DNA from: Streptomyces rubellomurinus
Lineage (GTDB): Bacteria > Actinomycetota > Actinomycetes > Streptomycetales > Streptomycetaceae
NCBI RefSeq assembly: GCF_000961885.1
Contig: NZ_JZKH01000024.1
Coordinates: 1 to 64,000, forward strand
Length of the DNA: 64,000 nucleotides
Reading direction: 5' to 3'
Part shown: positions 43,187 to 50,399 of the stretch, one piece after another
Layout of the letters: each line of letters starts with the position of its first letter
Numbering within the stretch: the stretch's first letter is position 1
Program-made: the position numbers and the translations under genes
The notes under the pieces: model-generated
What the model was told of the DNA's origin: nothing
The model's input: the letters and a program-made list of their open reading frames with translations, nothing else
Databases searched by the model: none

Positions 43187-43227
43187 CCGGTGCCCGGCCC
43201 GCTCACCCCGAGCGGGCCGGGCACCGG
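43187..43227 (+). terminator. Hairpin terminator of BNR protein gene, 18-bp arms
   Basis: Arms at 43187-43204 and 43210-43227 are exact over 18 bases with a five-base loop, 21 bases after the stop codon. Confidence 0.88.
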
Positions 43228-43434
43228 CGCGTCCGGCCTCCTCGGCCTCCCCGGCTCCGCCCCCGGCCGACCCCGACGACCCCGTCGACCTCCAGCACCG
43301 CCCCCGCCCCGTCCCCGCCCACCCCTGAGCCCGCAAGATCACCGGTCAACCACCCCCGAGCCGCCCGACCCGCTACACTGAGCCCTCGGTGGCCACCTCC
43401 GGGCCGGCCACCCGGGGCCCGCGAGCGGACCCCC

Positions 43435-43507
43435 GCCTCAGTAGCTCAGGGGATAGAGCACGGCTCTCCTAAAGCCGGTGTCGCAGGTTCGATTCCTGTC
43501 TGGGGCA
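43435..43507 (+). tRNA. tRNA-Arg, anticodon CCT
   Basis: A 73-base cloverleaf reads GCCTCAG acceptor, AGCTCAGGGGATAGAGC D-arm, anticodon stem CGGCT/AGCCG enclosing CTCCTAA (anticodon CCT, codon AGG), and GGTTCGATTCC T-arm. CCA is not encoded. A folded terminator follows at 43523. Confidence 0.97.
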
Positions 43508-43522
43508 CAACCGAGAACGCGA

Positions 43523-43567
43523 CGAAGGCCCAGGTCAGCGGGATGATCCCGCCGACCCGGGCCTTCG
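43523..43567 (+). terminator. Branched hairpin terminator after tRNA-Arg
   Basis: CGAAGGCCC-AGGTC pairs with GACC-CGGGCCTTCG around an inner GCGGGAT/ATCCCGC stem. It probably ends the tRNA transcript and also the convergent nitrilase transcript. Confidence 0.75.
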
Positions 43568-43617
43568 CCGTTCCGGGCCGCCGGCCTCCCGCCGGCCCTC
43601 CGCCGGCCCTCCGGCGG

Positions 43618-44508
43618 TCAGCCCAGGACGTGCCGGGCGCGCGGCGCGGCGGGGGCGGCGCCGTAGACGACGAAGTCGGCGAGCAGGGTCTCGGACTCGC
43701 GGGCGGCGCGCAGGACCTGCGGGTCGAGGTCCACCAGGACGACCTCGCGCCGGTCGGCGCTCGCCTCCGCGATCAGCCGCCCGTCCGGGCCCCACACCGC
43801 GCTGGCGCCACAGGTGCGCCAGGCGCCGGTGGTGCCGATGTGGTTGGCGAGCAGCGCGTAGACGGTGTTGTCGAACGCCCGGGCCGGGAACCAGATCCGC
43901 GACTCGTGGTGGCCGTGACCGACGCTGAACAGGGCGCCGACCAGGTAGGCGTGGCAGCCGTCGAGCGCGGCCGCCCGGGCGTGCTCGGGGAAGCCGGAGT
44001 CGTAGCAGATGCCGAGGCCGAGCCGCCAGCCGTCCAGTTCCACGGTGCAGCCGGTCGTCCCGGGGCGGTAGTAGGCCTGCTCGGACTTGAACAGGAACTG
44101 CTTGTCGTAGCGGGTGACCAGGGTGCCGTCCGGGCCGAACACCAGGGCGGAGATCCGCAGTTCGTCCTCGTCCGTCCGGCACGCGGCGCCGACGACCGCG
44201 GCCGCCCCCGTCTCCCGGCAGGCCTCGGCGATCGGTGCCAGCCGCGGATCGCCGGGCTGGACGGCGTACTTCACCGGATCCGAGGTGATCAGCTCGGGCT
44301 CGTAGCCGGAGAGGAACTTCTCGGTGAAGAGCACCAGGCGGGCTCCGCCGGCGGCCGCTTCGCGGATCAGCGCCGCGGCCTCGGCGACGTTGGCGGCGAT
44401 GTCCCCGGCCACGACCTCGGCCTGGACGGTGGCGATCCGCAACGGGCGTGCGGGGTGAGGCGCTTGGGAGACGGCGGCGGGCTGTGCGGCTTCCGGGGTG
44501 ATGGGCAT
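43618..44508 (-). CDS. Nitrilase-family carbon-nitrogen hydrolase
   Basis: A 296-residue enzyme with the complete Glu-Lys-Cys triad: Glu63 in FTEKF, Lys136 in YDKQFLF, and Cys168 in GICYDSGFPE. The fold is the alpha-beta-beta-alpha sandwich of amidases, N-carbamoylases and Nit proteins. Substrate unknown. It ends 50 bases past the tRNA terminator and runs on the minus strand with the PAP2 gene upstream (10 bases away), so the two may be co-transcribed. Confidence 0.93.
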   Translation of the reverse strand: MPITPEAAQPAAVSQAPHPARPLRIATVQAEVVAGDIAANVAEAAALIREAAAGGARLVLFTEKFLSGYEPELITSDPVKYAVQPGDPRLAPIAEACRETGAAAVVGAACRTDEDELRISALVFGPDGTLVTRYDKQFLFKSEQAYYRPGTTGCTVELDGWRLGLGICYDSGFPEHARAAALDGCHAYLVGALFSVGHGHHESRIWFPARAFDNTVYALLANHIGTTGAWRTCGASAVWGPDGRLIAEASADRREVVLVDLDPQVLRAARESETLLADFVVYGAAPAAPRARHVLG

Positions 44509-44518
44509 GCCCGGCAGG

Positions 44519-45352
44519 CTACCGGGCCTGCCAGGACCCCTGCTGACCGGCCGTCTCGTCGATCCGGTCGGCGGCCGCGTCCGGTGACTCGGTGTCCGCC
44601 ACCGGCTGGACGGGCGGCGCGAGGACGCGCTGGACCCGGGGCCTGGTACGCCACTTGACCCTCCGTACGTCGCGGGCCAGCGCGCCCGGGCGCCACAGCT
44701 CGGTCGCGGTGGTGACGGCGCCGATCACCATCCCGGCGGCCAGCCAGCCGGCCAGCACGTCGCTGGGCCAGTGCACCCCGAGGGCGACCCTGGTCCAGCC
44801 GATGGTCAGCACCGTGGCGCCGGCCACCGCGACGGCGGCGGTCCGTCCGCGTCGGCCGACCCGATACCAGAGCAGCCCGACCAGGACGGCGCAGGTGATC
44901 GCCGAGGCCATCGCGTGCCCGGAGGGGAAGGCGGGGCCGCCGGCGTGCGAGACCGGGTCGGAGAACTCCGGCCGCCGCCGGTCGACGGCCAGCTTCAGGG
45001 CCCACTGGGCGCCCCAGCCGACCAGCGTCTGGGCGGCCACCCAGCCGGCCAGCACCCGGGCGCCGATCAGCCAGAGCCAGCCGGCGGCGATGCCGAGCAG
45101 AACACGCATGGTGACGGTGCCGCCGATGTCGGAGAGCGTCTGCACCGAGGCGGTCCAGATCCGGTGGTCCCGGGCGTGCAGGTGCAGTTCGCCGACCCAC
45201 TGCTGGTCGAACCGGACGAGCGGGTGCCAGTGGCCGGTCACCAGGGCCGTCAGGAGCCCGAAGGCCCCGGCACATCCCAGCGCGACTCCCGCGTCCCGGA
45301 GGAGACGACGGTGACGCGCGGTGACGGACGCCCAGCGGTTGGTCAGGTGCAT
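44519..45352 (-). CDS. PAP2-family membrane phosphatase
   Basis: A 277-residue membrane protein with about six helices. The three phosphatase motifs are complete: KLAVDRRRP (K-x6-RP), PSGHA, and TRVALGVHWPSDV (S/T-R-x5-H-x3-D). The start is ATG 45352 after GGAAGG; an ATG at 45412 lacks a ribosome-binding site. Such enzymes remove phosphate from undecaprenyl pyrophosphate, phosphatidic acid or related lipids. The cytoplasmic C-terminal 60 residues are polar and Pro/Asp/Glu-rich. Confidence 0.92.
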   Translation of the reverse strand: MHLTNRWASVTARHRRLLRDAGVALGCAGAFGLLTALVTGHWHPLVRFDQQWVGELHLHARDHRIWTASVQTLSDIGGTVTMRVLLGIAAGWLWLIGARVLAGWVAAQTLVGWGAQWALKLAVDRRRPEFSDPVSHAGGPAFPSGHAMASAITCAVLVGLLWYRVGRRGRTAAVAVAGATVLTIGWTRVALGVHWPSDVLAGWLAAGMVIGAVTTATELWRPGALARDVRRVKWRTRPRVQRVLAPPVQPVADTESPDAAADRIDETAGQQGSWQAR

Positions 45353-45791
45353 GCCTGACACCTTCCCAGTGTCCTGTGCCGATCGGGACCTGGAGTGATA
45401 GCGATTCGGCATCGTTTCTGGGGAGGACCTGCGTGCGCCGGGGTGTGCGCGTGGGCGCGAGCGCGGGTGGGAGCCGGGGGCGCACGGGAACGTCCGCGAA
45501 CCACCGGGGGTTGACCGGATGGGGTGGCGGCGGCATGACGGCCGGGTGAACCCGGTGTGCGGGAAACGGTCGCCGCGATGGCACGGGAGGTGCCCGACCG
45601 GTCACCGAGCGTCCATGACCGGGGTGAAAACCAGCAGGATACTGCATCATCGGGAAGAATCTGAGTGACTTGGGAATGTTGTCCGGATTCTGTTCGTTGG
45701 ATCGTTACGTGTGAGGCCCGGTGGGGCCCGCACTTCTTGCCCTCGGGGGCAGGCAGGCAGAGCTCGGCAACACCAGTCAAAGGGAGCAAGC
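45353..45791. promoter_or_regulatory. 439-bp divergent control region of PAP2 and hrdD
   Basis: No coding frame is supported here. The right side carries the SigR-type promoter of hrdD. AT-rich patches at 45630-45720 contrast with the rest and mark the promoters. Confidence 0.6.
45672..45698 (+). promoter_or_regulatory. Perfect SigR-consensus promoter of hrdD
   Basis: GGGAAT at 45672-45677, exactly 18 bases, then GTT at 45696-45698: the exact SigR consensus GGGAAT-N18-GTT. It lies 94 bases upstream of the hrdD start. SigR is the thiol-oxidative stress sigma factor, and hrdD has been reported as one of its targets in Streptomyces coelicolor. Confidence 0.8.
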
Positions 45792-46763
45792 ATGGCCACC
45801 CGTGCCGTCGTTCGCGACAGGGCCGACCGGACTCGCGCGGCCCGCCCGACCAACCTCGAAGCCGACCGCGACCTGGTGGGCATGTACCTCGACGAGATCG
45901 CCAGGACGCCCCTGCTCGATGCCGCCGAGGAGGTCGAGCTCTCGCTGCGGATCGAGGCCGGCGTGTACGCCCAGCACCTGCTGGACGAGGACGAGCTGCC
46001 GAAGGGCGTCACCCGCGAGGAGCTGGAGGCGATAGCCGCCGACGCCGAGCGGGCCAAGGACGTCTTCATCCGCTCGAACCTCCGCCTCGTGGTCGCCGTC
46101 GCCCGCCGCTACCCGCGCAGCGGTCTCCCGCTGCTCGACCTCATCCAGGAGGGCAATGCGGGCCTGGTGCGCGCGGTCGAGAAGTTCGACTACGCGAAGG
46201 GCTTCAAGTTCTCCACGTACGCGACGTGGTGGATCCGCCAGGCGATCACCCGCTCGATCGCCGACCAGTCCCGCACGATCCGGCTGCCCGTGCACCTGGT
46301 GGAGGAGCTGGGCCGGATCCGCCGCGTCCAGCGGGAGAAGTCCAAGGAGCTGGGCCGCGAGGCCGAGCCGGCCGAGATCGCGGCCGAGCTGGACACCACC
46401 GAGGCCCGGATAAAGGACGTGCTGGACTGGGCGCGCGACCCGGTCAGCCTCAACATGTCCGTCGACGACGAGGGCGAGACCCAGTTCGGCGACCTGGTCG
46501 AGGACACCGGGGCGACGTCCCCCGAGGACGCCGTGATGGTCATGCTCCGCCGCGAGGAGCTGGACGACCTCATCGGGCGGCTGGACGACCGCACGGCCTC
46601 GATCATCCGCTCCCGCTACGGGATGGAGGACGGCCGCGAGCGCACCCTCACCGAGGTGGGCAAGCAGCACGGCCTCACCCGCGAGCGGATCCGGCAGATC
46701 GAGAAGCACGCGCTGGCCGAGCTGAAGAAGATTGCCGACCACGCGGGCTTCGAAGCCGCCTGA
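45792..46763 (+). CDS. hrdD: HrdD-type group 2 sigma factor
   Basis: A 323-residue sigma-70 family protein starting ATG after AGGGAGC. Region 1.2 is DRDLVGMYLDEIARTPLLDAAEE. Region 2 contains DVFIRSNLRLVVAVARRY, LLDLIQEGNAGLVRAVEKFDY and FSTYATWWIRQAI. Region 3 has VHLVEELGRIRRVQRE, and region 4 ends ERTLTEVGKQHGLTRERIRQIEKHALAEL. There is no long region 1.1, so it is a group 2 factor rather than HrdB. MATRAVVR at the start matches HrdD-like proteins. It guides RNA polymerase to HrdB-like promoters under stress. Confidence 0.93.
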   Translation: MATRAVVRDRADRTRAARPTNLEADRDLVGMYLDEIARTPLLDAAEEVELSLRIEAGVYAQHLLDEDELPKGVTREELEAIAADAERAKDVFIRSNLRLVVAVARRYPRSGLPLLDLIQEGNAGLVRAVEKFDYAKGFKFSTYATWWIRQAITRSIADQSRTIRLPVHLVEELGRIRRVQREKSKELGREAEPAEIAAELDTTEARIKDVLDWARDPVSLNMSVDDEGETQFGDLVEDTGATSPEDAVMVMLRREELDDLIGRLDDRTASIIRSRYGMEDGRERTLTEVGKQHGLTRERIRQIEKHALAELKKIADHAGFEAA

Positions 46764-46792
46764 CCAGGGCGGGTGCGAATCCCCCTGGCCCC

Positions 46793-46826
46793 GGGCCCGG
46801 GTGCGGAGCGCTCCGCACCCGGGCCC
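46793..46826 (+). terminator. Terminator of hrdD, perfect 34-bp palindrome
   Basis: GGGCCCGGGTGCGGAGC joins its exact complement with no loop bases, 30 bases after the stop codon. In RNA it would fold as a 15-16-bp stem. Confidence 0.85.
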
Positions 46827-46927
46827 GCGCCGTGCGGCGGTGCTCGTAGGCTGGTGGGATCAGGCCCGGCGGGATCGGCAGGGCGGGATCGGCAGGGCGT
46901 GGCGCGGTGGACGACGGGGTGAACGGG

Positions 46928-47149
46928 ATGAGCGAGCAGGAACAGGCGTCCGGGCAGCAGGTGCCGGACGAGCGGGAGGCTCAGGCCAAGGCCCGGGCGA
47001 AGGCGCGCCTGATCTTCGGCGACCCGCTGGACCAGCAGTCCCGGGACGACACCGACACCGGCTGGGGCGACCGCCCCGGGGCGGGGGAGAGCGGTGGACG
47101 GGGGCTGGACTGGTACCTGAGCCAGCGCCCGCCGCACCACGGCGGATAG
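46928..47149 (+). CDS. Small conserved acidic protein
   Basis: A 73-residue hydrophilic protein. The ATG at 46928 is preferred over GTG 46907 (seven residues more), but neither has a clear ribosome-binding site. The centre QAKARAKARLIFGDPLDQQS and the acidic DDTDTGWGD are well formed and typical of a conserved Streptomyces protein found near mscL. It has no membrane segment. Function unknown. Convergent with mscL, 19 bases apart. Confidence 0.7.
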   Translation: MSEQEQASGQQVPDEREAQAKARAKARLIFGDPLDQQSRDDTDTGWGDRPGAGESGGRGLDWYLSQRPPHHGG

Positions 47150-47168
47150 GGCATGAACCTCCAGGTGC

Positions 47169-47585
47169 TCAGCGCTGGGCGACCAGCGCGTCACGGATCT
47201 CGGTGAGCAGTTCGACCTCCTTGGCCTCCGCCTCGGCCGCGGCCTCGGCGGGGCTCTGGCGCCTGGCGGCCATCCGGTTCATCGGCACGATCAGGACGAA
47301 GTAGACGACGGCCGCGGTGATCAGGAACTGCAGCACGGCACTGAGCACGGACCCCCACAGGATGAGGATCCCGCGCGTGACCTCTCCGGTGGCGCTCACC
47401 TCGCAGGGCCCCTTGAGGCAGGAACTGTAGGACGCGAGGTCCTTGCTCCCGAACACGCCGATGATCGGATTGATCACGCCCTTGACGAAGGCGTTGACGA
47501 TGTTGGTGAAAGCCGCGCCGATGACCACGGCGACGGCGAGTTCGACGACGTTTCCACGCAGCAGGAATTCCTTGAAGCCTTTCAT
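47169..47585 (-). CDS. mscL: Large-conductance mechanosensitive channel MscL
   Basis: A 138-residue channel subunit. MKGFKEFLLRGNVVELAVAVVIGAAFTNIV is the conserved amphipathic start and first transmembrane helix with its Gly/Ala gate. The extracellular loop carries two cysteines (CLKGPCEVS). The second helix is ILWGSVLSAVLQFLITAAVVYFVLI, followed by a charged cytoplasmic helix bundle. It opens under membrane tension to release solutes in hypo-osmotic shock. Length is normal for actinobacteria. Confidence 0.97.
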   Translation of the reverse strand: MKGFKEFLLRGNVVELAVAVVIGAAFTNIVNAFVKGVINPIIGVFGSKDLASYSSCLKGPCEVSATGEVTRGILILWGSVLSAVLQFLITAAVVYFVLIVPMNRMAARRQSPAEAAAEAEAKEVELLTEIRDALVAQR

Positions 47586-47615
47586 GCCGCCTCGAACGAC
47601 GAAGTCGCCTCCCGG

Positions 47616-47903
47616 TCACGGGTGATCTTCCGAACCCGTGGATTGACAACCCGTTCGGCTCACCGCGCTCTCGATGGGAGGCGGCAGCCCGGCCCGCGCC
47701 GGCCCGGACGCGAGCGCCGCGGCGACCGCGAGCAGGACCAGTGCGAGCCCCAGGAGGAGCGCCGGCCCGGCCCGCCGCCGGACGGCGGCGCGCCAGCGGT
47801 GCCAGCCGCCGCACCCGCGCCGGATCGGCGGGAAGCTCGGCACCTCCCGCCGGGGCGGGACGGTCGGGGCGGGCAGGGGGACGGTGAAGCTGAGGGCGGT
47901 CAT
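47616..47903 (-). CDS. Short single-helix membrane protein, possible truncated SAF-type protein
   Basis: A 95-residue product starting ATG after a near-perfect GGAGGTGCC site. A Pro/Arg-rich head (1-45) is followed by one transmembrane helix (LLLGLALVLLAVAAALASG, about 48-68) and a short polar tail of about 27 residues. In related genomes the gene between mscL and fmdB encodes a longer SAF/CpaB-like protein with the same head and helix, from memory. Here the outer domain is missing, so this may be a truncated remnant, though a frameshift could not be located. Confidence 0.6.
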   Translation of the reverse strand: MTALSFTVPLPAPTVPPRREVPSFPPIRRGCGGWHRWRAAVRRRAGPALLLGLALVLLAVAAALASGPARAGLPPPIESAVSRTGCQSTGSEDHP

Positions 47904-48070
47904 CGGGCACCTCCGGAACCGGTCGGTCGATCGCTGGTGCCCCCACGATGCGTGTTCCGCCCCCGGCGCGAAATCTTTTTCCCACCGCCTGTGGACAACC
48001 CGCCCCCACCCGAAACCCGGTTCCCCCGTACGGATCAATTCGGCCCGCCCGAGGTTTGGAGCCGAACGCG

Positions 48071-48113
48071 AAAAGGCCCGCCGCCCCGCGTGAAGCGGGA
48101 GCGACGGGCCTTT
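48071..48113 (-). terminator. Hairpin terminator after FmdB gene
   Basis: AAAGGCCCG and CGGGCCTTT enclose an inner CCCGC/GCGGG stem, about 90 bases past the FmdB stop codon. Confidence 0.7.
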
Positions 48114-48121
48114 CCGAAATG

Positions 48122-48176
48122 CTCTCGGAGCGTTCTCGGAGCGCTCTCGGGGCGTCCTCGAAGCGCTCTCGAAGCG
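48122..48176. repeat. Five-copy 11-bp tandem repeat
   Basis: Five units of the form YTCTCGRAGCG (for example TTCTCGGAGCG, CTCTCGAAGCG) run head to tail over 55 bases between the FmdB stop codon and its terminator, so they lie in the 3' untranslated region. Confidence 0.8.
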
Positions 48177-48203
48177 ATCGAGACGCGTTCCGGATCCCTG
48201 TGG

Positions 48204-48527
48204 TCAGCTCGCGGTCGAAGCCGGGGCCGACGAGGCCGTCGAGGACGAGGTCGAGGACGACGAAGAAGAAGAGGACGCGGACGACGACGAAGAGGAGGTC
48301 GTCGACGACGTCGAGGACGAGGAGCCGGCGCCCACCGAGCTGCTGGAGGACGAGCGGCTGTCGGTCCGGTAGAAGCCCGAGCCCTTGAACACGACGCCGA
48401 CCGCGGAGAAGACCTTGCGCAGTCGTCCCTGGCAGTCGGGGCACGTGGTCAGCGCCTCGTCGGTGAACTTCTGCACCGCCTCCAGGCCGTTGCCGCACTC
48501 GGTGCACTGGTACTGGTACGTGGGCAC
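48204..48527 (-). CDS. FmdB-family zinc-ribbon protein with Ser-rich tail
   Basis: A 107-residue protein. The N-terminal 45 residues are the FmdB/CxxC zinc ribbon: MPTYQYQCTECG with Cys8, Cys11 and CPDC with Cys29, Cys32, then KVFSAVGVVFKGSGFY. The last 50 residues are nearly all serine with Thr/Ala, an unusually pure low-complexity tail. The family is thought to regulate or assist formamidase-type genes but remains poorly defined. ATG follows GGAGGAAG. Confidence 0.9.
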   Translation of the reverse strand: MPTYQYQCTECGNGLEAVQKFTDEALTTCPDCQGRLRKVFSAVGVVFKGSGFYRTDSRSSSSSSVGAGSSSSTSSTTSSSSSSASSSSSSSSTSSSTASSAPASTAS

Positions 48528-48652
48528 TTGCTTCCTCCTGGCACTCTCGCCTGATGAGTGCTAACGATGGTCAATGATGCGGTATTCCGCGGGATCAGTC
48601 CAGCGACCCCGGGTGTGAGATGGGCCCGCCCGGGTTCCGCCCCGCCGTCCGC

Positions 48653-50005
48653 TCAGCCCTCGACCGCCCCCACCAGGGCCCCGGCGCCGCCGCGCTCCGC
48701 GGAGCCCGCGACCACCCGGCTCGGCGTCCCCGGCGCCACCAGCAGGTGCCGCAGCGACACCAGCGCGACCAGCCCCAGCCCGGCGCCGACCACCGGCACC
48801 AGGAACCCGACCGAGGGCCCGTGCCCGTCGATCAGCTTGCCGGCCACCATCGAGCCGATCGCCAGACCCAGCCCGATCGCCCCGGTCAGCCAGGTGAAGG
48901 CCTCGGTCTTGGCGCCGTCCTGGACGAGCGTCTCGACCAGGGTGTAGCCGCTGATCAGGGTGGGTGCGATGGCCAGCCCGCAGACCAGTCCGGCGACGGT
49001 GAGGGCGACCAGGTTCGGCATCGCCCACAGCACCGAGGCACCCAGCACCAGCATCGAGTAGCTCATGACCATCCGCTGCTGGACGGTCCGCCGCCAGGCG
49101 ATCACGCCGTACAGCACGCCGGCCAGCATCGAGCCGCCAGCGAAGATCCCGTACACGGTGCCGCCGGCGTCGTGCTGCCCGACCGAGTCGGCGAAGGCGT
49201 TCACCGAGACCTGCATCCCGCCGAACACCGTGCCGACGCCGAGGAACGCCGCGGCCAGCAGCCGCACGCCCGGCGAGGCGAGCGCGGAGGCGCGCCGCAC
49301 CCCGGGCTCGGGGATGATCCGGGCGGGGGCGGTGCGCCGCTGCGCGGCGAAGGCGAGCCCGCCGACCAGGGTCAGCGAGGCCTCGGCGACCAGCGCGGCC
49401 GCCGGGTTGGCGAAGGCGGCGATGCCGGAGGCCAGGATCGGGCCGATCACGAAGGTGAACTCGTCCGTCACGGACTCGAAGGCGAAGGCGGTGCTGACCC
49501 GGGCCGCGGCGGCGTCGGACGGGCCGTCCGCGGTGAACCGGGCCACCCAGCGGGCCCGGACCATCGCGCCGATCTGCGGCACGCTGCCGCCCGCGGGGAC
49601 GGCGGCCAGGAACAGGCTCCAGGCCGGCGCGTGGCCGAGCGCCAGCGCGATCAGCAGGCCGACCGAGGCGCCGTGCACCAGGACGGTCGGGACGAGCACC
49701 GCGGCCTGGCCGTACCGGTCGGCGAGCCGCCCGGTCTGCGGCCCGATCAGGGCCTGCGCGACGGCGGCGACGGCGGTGACCGTACCGGCCGTGCCGTACG
49801 AGCCGTGGGTCTTGGTGACCAGCAGCAGGATGCCCATGCTGAGCATCGCGTAGGGCAGCCGCGCGACGAGGGCGGGCGCCAGGAACCTCCAGGCACCAGG
49901 GGTGCGCAGCAGCGTCCCGTACCCGACGCGGGCGGGGGCCTGGGCTGCGGTGTCGGTGCTGTCCGCGATCTGCGCGGTGTCGTCGACCGTTCGGCGGGCC
50001 GTCAC
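48653..50005 (-). CDS. MFS transporter
   Basis: A 450-residue transporter starting at GTG 50005 after GGAAGG. Twelve helices are visible, with a motif-A loop QTGRLADRYGQAAVL after helix 2. Overall it resembles sugar/drug efflux members with the YCXA-like layout. No regulator is adjacent, and substrate is unknown. It is followed 125 bases later by the FmdB gene on the same strand, so a shared transcript is possible but not clear. Confidence 0.9.
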   Translation of the reverse strand: MTARRTVDDTAQIADSTDTAAQAPARVGYGTLLRTPGAWRFLAPALVARLPYAMLSMGILLLVTKTHGSYGTAGTVTAVAAVAQALIGPQTGRLADRYGQAAVLVPTVLVHGASVGLLIALALGHAPAWSLFLAAVPAGGSVPQIGAMVRARWVARFTADGPSDAAAARVSTAFAFESVTDEFTFVIGPILASGIAAFANPAAALVAEASLTLVGGLAFAAQRRTAPARIIPEPGVRRASALASPGVRLLAAAFLGVGTVFGGMQVSVNAFADSVGQHDAGGTVYGIFAGGSMLAGVLYGVIAWRRTVQQRMVMSYSMLVLGASVLWAMPNLVALTVAGLVCGLAIAPTLISGYTLVETLVQDGAKTEAFTWLTGAIGLGLAIGSMVAGKLIDGHGPSVGFLVPVVGAGLGLVALVSLRHLLVAPGTPSRVVAGSAERGGAGALVGAVEG

Positions 50006-50399
50006 GGTCGGTCCTTCCTGCTGCCTGGTAGCGCGGCAGGGCATGGGGTGGCCCCGACGGCGCCGAGAGTCGTCCTCTCGCGCGTCGACCGGGGTAGATA
50101 CCGGGTCGGCCCGGCCGGTGGGCCGGGGTCCGGACCGCGGCCGCCGAGCGGTCGCGCCAACTCTGCGTCAGGCAGATGCTGGGTGTGTTCTCACAGTAGT
50201 CGAACGGAGTATCCGTCCCAGCATACCGGTTACGCGCGTAGACCCGCCAGGTTCGCCGGGTGAACCGGCTCACCAGGCGAGACGACCCGGGCGACGACCA
50301 GGCGAGACGACCGGCCTCCGGCCCCGACCCTGCAGCCCGGCCCCGAGCCAGCCCCCCCGGCCCCGACCCGCAGCCCCGCACCCCCGGGCCGGGCCGAGC
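50006..50399. other. 394-bp gap between MFS and antiporter genes
   Basis: No gene. It holds the MFS promoter side (AT-richer near 50190-50230) and a 16-bp direct repeat (ACCAGGCGAGACGACC at 50272-50287 and 50297-50312, 25 bases apart) close to the antiporter stop codon. Confidence 0.6.

Noticed and set aside
39041..43342. A very long open frame on the minus strand opposite the BNR protein and M56 genes
   Set aside because: It is a shadow caused by high GC at third codon positions; the translation is Arg/Gly/Ala/Val-rich, has no domain and overlaps well-supported genes.
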